Source of the DNA: Cycas panzhihuaensis
Lineage: Eukaryota > Cycadophyta
Assembly (NCBI GenBank): GCA_023213395.1
Contig: CM041465.1
Coordinates: 244,225,741-244,289,740, forward strand
Reading direction: 5' to 3'
Length of the DNA stretch: 64,000 nt
The notes beneath the pieces were generated by a model. The model did not search any database. It was not told the origin of the DNA and saw nothing but the letters and a program-made list of their open reading frames with translations. The position numbers and the translations under genes are program-made. Below, piece by piece: positions 57,518-64,000 of the stretch; positions within the stretch are counted from its first letter, which is position 1; each line of letters begins with the position of its first letter.

Positions 57518-57606
57518 TATTAGGGATCCAACCTCCAACTTACCTTCTCTTATATTCTCTTATATCTTTTATTTCTTCTACTTCCTCCCTCTTCTTAATA
57601 TCCCAC
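57518..57606 (+). repeat. chromovirus (gypsy-2 family) LTR fragment cut by copia-5
   Basis: TATTAGGGATCCAACCTCC, then ACTTACCTTCTCTTATATTC and CTTAATATCCCAC match the first 89 bases of the gypsy-2 LTR read on its own strand (minus strand of 26083 downwards), TGTTAGAGATCCAACCCC. The match stops exactly where the copia-5 LTR begins, so the rest probably lies beyond copia-5. Confidence 0.88.
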
Positions 57607-57903
57607 TGAAAAGGGTTAATGACATAAGGTCATTACATTAGTTAATTATTTCGAAAAAGGGTCTTAAGTGAACTTTAAATTAGATCACTTAAGTGAAATG
57701 CACTTTCATGTGCATTATGTGTAATTTCATTTCACCTAACTCAAAGGCTCCCTCTCTCAATATAAAAGTAAAGCTCAATGGAGGAGATTCATTCTTACCA
57801 CCCCATTTTGTGAGAGCTACTTTCTTTCTCTCAAGTCTCTCTTGCTCCCATGTTTACCTTCCTGTTTAGTGCATGGAGATGAAGGATAGATCCACTCTTT
57901 TCA
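57607..57903 (+). repeat. 5' LTR of copia-5 (297 bp)
   Basis: Begins TGAAAAGGG and ends CTCTTTTCA, so the tips form TGAAAAG/CTTTTCA. The TATA-like CAATATAAAAGTAAAG lies at about 57758-57773. The partner is off the window; the boundaries rest on the tips, the primer site and the interrupted chromovirus LTR. Confidence 0.85.
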
Positions 57904-57905
57904 TG

Positions 57906-57921
57906 TGGTATTAGAGCTTGC
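57906..57921 (+). other. copia-5 primer-binding site (tRNA-iMet type)
   Basis: TGGTATTAGAGCTTGC, two bases after the LTR; one C-to-T change from TGGTATCAGAGC. Confidence 0.9.
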
Positions 57922-59954
57922 TTCCTTCATATTCCCCACTTGCACTTGCAATGGAGCCATCACTTCCTTCTCCCCCACAATCCATGTGGTGAAGGAGATT
58001 GTGAAAGTGAATTTAGAAATATTTTGAAGTTATTATGATAGCATATTTTATATTGTTTACTTTTCCTTTCTCTTTTGTAGGTTTGGAAGCATAATACAAG
58101 GAGTTGTAAGGCCCAAGGATTCCAATCCTTTTCTGGCCATTCATGCTATCTCATTCTTCTTTTTCTTTTCCCTTTTTTGTCCATTTAACAAGGGGAAATG
58201 CTGCCGAAATTTTTCCAACATTTAGAAGAATGATTGTAAGGGGAGTCTTTACCCATTTTTTTTAAAGAATTTTGAGCCATTTAAAATATCTATCATTGTA
58301 TGCTCTCACCTTGCCTATATTGGGATCCTGATGATCAAAAAATGATGGAAATTTCATATGGTATCATGTGCTAATGAGATATTAGCAAGCTAAAATTTCT
58401 ACAGAAATACAATTTGATTATTAAACTTCACAGGTTTGCAAAATATTCTATAGAGATCCAATTGAAGTGATTCTAATTGTCAAAGATGGGGCTCTGAGTC
58501 TACTTTCCAATGCAAAAATTGGCACCTAATTTGGATGTCGTATGAGGAAGTTATTGCTGTTTTAGTGAACAGTAGTTATTTTTAGTAAGAATTCTAGAAA
58601 AATATAATTTCCTAAATTTGCGGGGCTATCAAAAACTTTCCAGAACTCATTTGGACCTGATTCCACTTCCTGAAGATGAAGCTCTGAGCCTAGTTTGTAG
58701 CACAAAAACCAGCACTCCATTTCGACATCGTGGGAGAAAGTTATTGCAGATTTAGTGAGGAGTACTTTTTTTGTATTAACAAAAAAAAAAAAAAAAGTGA
58801 AGAAAATTTCTTCCTTTTTATAAGGCTTAAAAGCCCATTGTAAAAGTGAGAAAAAAAAAACACCTGGATCAGAGCAATATCTGGTGTCCTCACTCACTTA
58901 TTAGCATTACATTTCAGCACTCTAAAATCACCCAAAGCAAGCACTCCAAAGACACTTCAAGCAAGCACTTCAAGCAAGCACTCCAAAAGCACTCCAAGCA
59001 AGCATTATTTTCAGTTAAATGTATGTTTGATGCAATTCGATAATCTTTTCACTCTTCCTAAAAGGAACGCATCACGTACGCTATTTTCCGCCATCTTGTA
59101 CCTATTCACACACTCGCCAAGGTTGAGATACCTTGGTTGGCGTAATCTTAGTGCCATAAAGGAGGTGTGGGTTTCAAGTTGGGACCGACTAAACCTAATA
59201 TTGGTGAGGTTTGGTTAGCCATACCATCGTGCCTCAATCGTGATCATCCTGATAACCAACCAGGAAAACTAAAACTTTAATACAAGATTAAAATATACCC
59301 TATCCAATATCCGTCATAGCCATGGGTATGCATGTACCACTCTTTAGAGGAGGTATATAGCTGCTCATTGGTGAACTGGTGAGGATTGGGAGTACTGGCT
59401 CATTGTGACTTGGATTTCATCACCAAGCACGATTGCGGGTATCGTGGGAGAAGGCCAAATTAATTCTACTAGAAGCCTAGGCATCCCTTCAACAACCTCA
59501 ACTACACGTTGGACACAAGTTAGAGGTTATTGGGTTGATTACGCATCCTACATTTGAGTTTCAAGTTATGTAAACCCAATGATGTCAACTTCTACATTGG
59601 CCTACAATCTTGTATATTGATCACTTACTTATTTATAAAAAGTGATCCATAGTGTAATCACAATCATAGTGCTTCTCATATTCCTACTGCATCAGGTTAA
59701 TATTTGCCACAAGTGTTAGTGGCCAATTTTTATCATAGTGCTTCTCATATTCCTACTGCGTTAGGTTAATATTTGTCACAAGTGTTGGTGACTTTTCTCT
59801 AAGTTGCTCCCTTCATCTTTGAGCAACCATTCTCACTTCTTCTTCCATCTTCTACACTACTTCATTACATTTCCCATTTGTAAATAGTGATCGGTCATTT
59901 ATTGCCATCACTTTTATAGTCCCTTGTTCATTTCTTCCCTTCTAAAAAGACACA
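57922..59954 (+). other. copia-5 leader with internal tandem repeats
   Basis: No coding motif. It contains a diverged pair of about 120-bp repeats with 190-bp spacing (GCTCTGAG at 58491 and 58681), a GCAAGCACTYCAA minisatellite (58937-59004), A-runs at 58781-58795 and 58851-58860, and a 69-bp tandem duplication (59664-59732 and 59733 to about 59799). Small frames (58562-58897 minus, 58846-59043 plus) are not conserved features. Confidence 0.7.
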
Positions 59955-60910
59955 ATGTCTTCACAGTTCAAGCAAAATGTGAACGCATTCTAAAAGGAAA
60001 GAAAATTGGGACATGTGGTTCACTGGTATCAAAAATGCTGCAAAGTATGAAGGTCTATGGAGAGATCACTTACAACCTACACCACTGTTGCTGACTACCA
60101 CAATCGCTTCAAAGAAGAGGTGCTCCAACCGCTCCCACTAAAGTCGTAGCTAAATGCCAATGGGAACTTGATGATGATAAAATCCGTGCGGGGATCCGCT
60201 TGTCACCGATTATTCCCTACATAATCTCATTGATGAAGCTATACATGATACAAAGATGGAAAGTTCTTGAAGTTCTTAAGAAGAACTTTGACACTATATC
60301 AGACTTAGAATTTGTTCACTTAGTCAAGATGAACAAATTGAAAATGCGTAAAGGACATGCAAGTGAGACAATCAATCTTCTTCGTCCAATCAAACAAGCC
60401 ATTGATAAAGATTTTAAAACTCAATGCATTATATGGGCTTTCTTGATTCAGTCATGTCTCCATATCCCAGATTATAAAAATCTATTGGGGAGTCTTCAAT
60501 CCAGTGGAACTTTGAAGACCCTAAACTTTGAGGATCTTGGCGATAAGTTCATTGAATTTGATAAGACCTTTGATACCAAATTTGCCACTACATCGGATCC
60601 AATTGATCTTTGCTTTTGAAGTAGAAGAAGATCTTTGTTACACCAAAAATCAAGGTCAATACTCTCGTAGAGGTGGTAATTCTCATGGAAGAGGAAGAGG
60701 TAGACAATAAGGACAACGTCCTCTTAGTCAATAGGCTCCTCAATTCCAACAAAAACAGTCTCAAGGCCAAGGCCAAAATAATCAACCTGGACCTAGATCC
60801 AGTAATCACAGACAATCTAACCAATTGATACTTGGACTGGAAATCAAACAATCATGTGCCAAAGGTGTAATAGAAGAGGACATTATGCCAAAAATTGTAG
60901 AACTGCCACC
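59955..60910 (+). pseudogene. gag: copia-5 Gag
   Basis: The ATG at 59955 starts MSSQFKQNVNAF, and after one frame change NWDMWFTGIKNAAKYEGLWR (about 60004) matches the copia Gag start. The main open frame 60200-60619 carries the core (RWKVLEVLKKNFDTISDLEF, KMNKLKMRKGHASETINL). An Arg/Gly and Gln-rich stretch (RRGGNSHGRGRGRQ, about 60668-60709) precedes an intact zinc knuckle CQRCNRRGHYAKNC (60857-60898, CX2CX4HX4C). The gene is split over three frames with few stops. Gag forms the particle and binds element RNA. Confidence 0.88.
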
Positions 60911-61717
60911 AACAAATTACCAAGTTATCAACAGCGCCACGGTGCACATAATGTTGATAATACTTCTTTTGAAGATGCTTTTGGTGGAACGCAATTTGCT
61001 CATGCACACCTTCAAAGAATTGGGACCACTTCATCAAATGTTGTTGATAGATCCACTAAGTATATTGAGGCTCATTGTGGCTTTGCTTATTCACTTTTGC
61101 CTTCACCACTTAGAGTTGCAAATAGTGCTACCTCAAATACTTCATCGTGGATCATGGATACTAGAGCAACAAAACACATGACTTGTCATCGCCAGTTCTT
61201 TCAAGATTTTGACTCTGAAGTTCGTGGTGTTGTACACATGGCTGACAAATCATCTCAGCCAGTCGAAGGACTTGGAACTGTTTGCCTGAAACTCCCAGGC
61301 CTTCCAGATTTTACACTTGTTGATGTTCTATATATTCTTGCTCTAAAGCAGAATCTGCTCTCCCTGTCCACCCTTGTCTCTCGTGGATTTGATCTAAGTG
61401 TAACTGCAAAAAATCAAACTCTCTATGTCATTCACCCTCCTTCAAATGCTGTGGTTATGACCGGAATTCTTGATGGTAAACTTTTTCGCCTAACTGGCTC
61501 ACCATCCTCTGAAGCCCACTATGTTGATGATGAATTTATTTTTACCACAACCCTGACTCCTCAAAAGTTGTCCCAAGCAACTCTTTGGCATGCTCGTATG
61601 GGCCATATCAAAATTGATCGCTTAAGAGAACTACAAGACACTCTTCCTGGTTTGCCTAAGTTCCCCTCTAAGCCCTTTAAATGTGAAGCATGTATTATTG
61701 CTAAATCTCAAAGATAA
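60854..61717 (+). pseudogene. copia-5 zinc knuckle, protease and pre-integrase
   Basis: A 287-codon open frame, the longest in the window. Residues 2-15 form the zinc knuckle. SSWIMDTRATKHMT (residues about 98-111) is the protease start, where copia proteases have DSGA or DTGA; here the Gly reads Arg, which should abolish activity. FTLVDVLYILALKQNLLSLS is the conserved pre-integrase block. LWHARMGHIKIDRLRELQ and CEACIIAKSQR give the integrase HHCC zinc site. It ends at a TAA where the frame would continue into PFPHSQWKS. Confidence 0.9.
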
Positions 61718-62450
61718 CCCTTTCCTCATAGTCAGTGGAAATCTAGCCAACCTTTGCAGCTTGTACACTCAGACATATGCGGTCCTATGCCCATCCGTTT
61801 TATCAAACAGAAGTGGTACTATATTACTTTCATTAATGATTTTACCAAGAAAGTATGGGTTGCTTTTCTTGCAAAGAAAGATGAAGCTTTTTCTATGTTT
61901 CAAGCTTTCAAGGCCCACGTGGAAAATGAATCTAGATTCAAGATCAAAATACTTAGGACTGACAATGGTGGCGAGTACACATCTAATGAGTTTAAATCGT
62001 ACCTACGTCAACATGGAATCAAACATCAGACCAACATTGCGGTACACCCCAAAAAATAGAGTTGTCGAGCGCATGAACAGGACCATGATGAATATGGCTC
62101 GTCTATCTTTGGTATATAAGAATGTCCCTATCTATCTTTGGGCTGAGGCTATCTGGATTGCTGTGTATTGCATCAACACTGTTAGTCCCTCCAAGCTCGG
62201 CCCCTCTTCACATGAAATGTGGTATGGACAAACCCCCTCTATCTCCCACTTCAGAATTTTTGGCTCTACTTGTTATGCTCATATTTTGCAAGAACATAGA
62301 AATAAGCTCCAAGATAGAGCCATCAAAGGCATCTTTGTCAGATACCCTATGGATAAAAAGAGATACAAGGTTTTTATACCTTCATAGTGCAAAATCATCA
62401 TCACTAGAGATGTTATCTTTGTAGAGACTGAAGATCAATTACTTAGACTT
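61718..62450 (+). pseudogene. int: copia-5 integrase
   Basis: The first part, open at 61754-62059, reads LVHSDICGPM (first Asp), KWYYITFINDFTKKVWVAFL and RTDNGGEYTSNEF (second Asp). Near 62045-62060 the frame shifts. The rest, open to 62387, reads NRVVERMNRTMMNMARLSLV (third Glu), YLWAEAIWIAVYCINTVSPS and HFRIFGSTCYAHI. All three catalytic residues are present but in two frames. The region 62460-62810 is the Ser/Pro-rich linker between integrase and RT. Confidence 0.92.
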
Positions 62451-62897
62451 GACTCCAAGATGCCTTCATACCGATTTAATGATGCTACTGAATTTGATGT
62501 CCAGATTCTAAAATTAAGGGGGGGAGATGCTGAACAGTTGCTTAAAATCTTGGAATCTGACAATAGAGCCTCAAAGGATACAATCTGTGACTCCAATCCA
62601 ATGTGTATACATCCAGCACCATCATTTGTGAATAACCAAGTTGACAAAGGTAAAGCCATAGCAGAAGGATCATCTTCTCCAACATCTGTGGCTGGCCCAT
62701 CTTCTCCAGCATCGTCAACTTCCTCCGTGCCAAATATTTCACATGATCCTTTTCAGGATCAAAATGAAGATCAAGAAGTTGTGGAAATAAAAACCTCATT
62801 CCCAACTTGAGGTTTTCATGAAGCCTACCAACTACACAAGGACATGTGACCAGATGAGGTAGGCAAAACTGGCACTAGAAGTGCCCATAGAGCAAGG

Positions 62898-63960
62898 ATG
62901 CATGAATCACTTTCCATTAAGCTTGAACCAGCAGAACTGCATCTTGCTCTTAATGAAGAGCCCCTAAGAAGTCAGAAGCATGCAGCTTGGAGAAATGCCA
63001 TGAACGAAGAGTATCAATCTCTTATTAAGAATGGTACATGGGAGCTTGTTGATCTACTACTTGGAAGAAAGGTAGTTCAAAATAAATGGGTGTTCAAAAA
63101 CAAGTATAGATCAGATGGCACCCTAGAAAAACACAAGGCGAGGTTGGTAGCAAAAGGATTCACGCAAAGGGAAGGTATTGACTACACTAAAATCTTTGCT
63201 CCTACAACCAAGTGGCCTACAATCAGAACTCTTATAGCCTTAACTGCTCAACAGGGTTGGAAAATCCACCAACTTGATGTTAAGACCACATTTCTCAATG
63301 GGGACCTTAAAGAAGAAATTTACATGGCTCAGCCAGAAGGATACGAGATTGACGATCAGGAGCATAAAGTTTGTAGGCTCAAAAAGTCCTTGTATGGCCT
63401 AAAGCAAGCCCCTCGTGCTTGGTTTACCAAGTTGTCTGAAAGAATGAGGCAACTTGGATATGAGGTTTGTGACTATCAAGATATTGATGCAACATTATTC
63501 ATCAAGCGCCAAAATGATAAAGTCACTTACCTCTTAATCTTTGTGGATGACATGCTCATAACGGAATAGTGAGCGGGTGTAATCACCGGTGAAGAAGGAC
63601 CTTGCTAAAACTTTTGAATTGTCTGACCTCGGGTTGATGAAATATTACTTGGGAATTGAAGTAACTCAAAAGGATGGCAAAATCTTTCTCTCCCAAGAAA
63701 AATATATCAATGATCTTCTGACAAAGTTTCAGTTGGAAGGTGCTCGACCAGTGGATACACCTATGGAGCCTAATATTAAGCTCTCAGTTTATGGTGACAA
63801 TAGGGAGGTAGACACAACACTCTACAGGCAACTTGTAAGTAGTCTCATCTATACTACCAACACAAGGCCAGATATTGCACACTCTGTCAGCATTCTTGCA
63901 AGATTCATGACAAATCCTAAGCAGAATCATTGGTAAGCTGCAATACGAGTGTTGAGGTAC
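62898..63960 (+). pseudogene. pol: copia-5 reverse transcriptase
   Basis: The first open part (62898-63569) reads AWRNAMNEEYQSLIKNGTWE, KVVQNKWVFKNKYRSDGTLE, KARLVAKGFTQREGIDYTKI, HQLDVKTTFLNGDLKEEIYM, VCRLKKSLYGLKQAPRAWF and LLIFVDDMLIT with the catalytic FVDD intact. A TAG-TGA pair at about 63568 interrupts it. The second part (63589-63936) reads KTFELSDLGLMKYYLGIEVT, EKYINDLLTKFQLEGARPVD and SSLIYTTNTRPDIAHSVSIL. The next codons, after a TAA, read AAIRVLRYLNTTSKYGLLYE, leading to RNase H beyond the window. Near-complete RT with only a few breaks. Confidence 0.93.
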
Positions 63961-64000
63961 CTAAATACGACTAGCAAATATGGTCTGTTGTATGAACCCA

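Larger units (their letters stand above)
57607..64000 (+). mobile_element. Ty1/copia element (copia-5), 5' LTR to RT, runs off the window
   Basis: The 5' LTR lies at 57607-57903. The primer site is at 57906, then come a 2-kb leader, Gag, zinc knuckle, protease, integrase and RT. The end, with RNase H and 3' LTR, is outside the window. Integrase before RT makes it copia. It has the longest open frames in the window (287 and 223 codons) and the fewest stops, so it is probably the youngest element. It inserted into a chromovirus LTR; the left flank CCCAC (57602-57606) should recur after its 3' LTR. Confidence 0.93.

Overview
This window looks like intergenic chromatin from a large, repeat-rich seed-plant genome. 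Every coding fragment I can identify belongs to a plant-type retroelement: Ty3/gypsy, Ty1/copia, L1-like LINE and TRIM. The LINEs carry the RNase H tail known from plant L1s, one gypsy element carries a plant mobile domain, and the LTR elements use initiator-tRNA-Met primer sites. I found no host gene, tRNA, rRNA, CRISPR or bacterial-type gene. The species cannot be named from this.

Layout. (1) 1-92 and 18222 to about 19390 are the 3' part of a copia element (copia-1, + strand), split by an 18.1-kb Ty3/gypsy element of Tat type (98-18216). That element has 3.2-kb LTRs and a GTATG target duplication. After gag, protease, RT, RNase H and integrase it carries an antisense plant-mobile-domain gene and, near the 3' LTR, a separate archaeal-type RNase H. 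(2) About 19420-24970 is a minus-strand copia (copia-2), hit twice: by a complete 358-bp TRIM (19774-20131) and by a 5'-truncated LINE (21606-24216). Target duplications show both sites exactly. (3) 25711-31765 is a minus-strand chromodomain-bearing chromovirus lying between AT-rich microsatellites. (4) About 33735-39945 is a near-full-length LINE of the same family. (5) 40842-47823 is a minus-strand copia (copia-3) with both LTRs. It lies inside the leader of an older gypsy-like element (gypsy-3), whose LTR is in turn interrupted by a + strand copia (copia-4, 48377-55743, TSD GCCCT). (6) 56730-57233 is a lone copia LTR with a primer site. (7) 57518-57606 is a chromovirus LTR fragment cut by the last element, copia-5 (57607 to beyond the window end), which has the longest open frames here.

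How it fits together. The window is a nest of at least ten retroelements of different ages. Most coding regions are dead. Their stops are largely TAG or TAA where the family has Gln or Trp codons, and several catalytic Asp/Glu residues read Asn/Lys. This is the pattern expected from deamination of methylated cytosine in silenced repeats. The most interesting points are the unusual gene content of the Tat element, the minimal TRIM, a Gln/Gly-rich Gag tail in copia-3, and leader segments shared between elements with unrelated LTRs.
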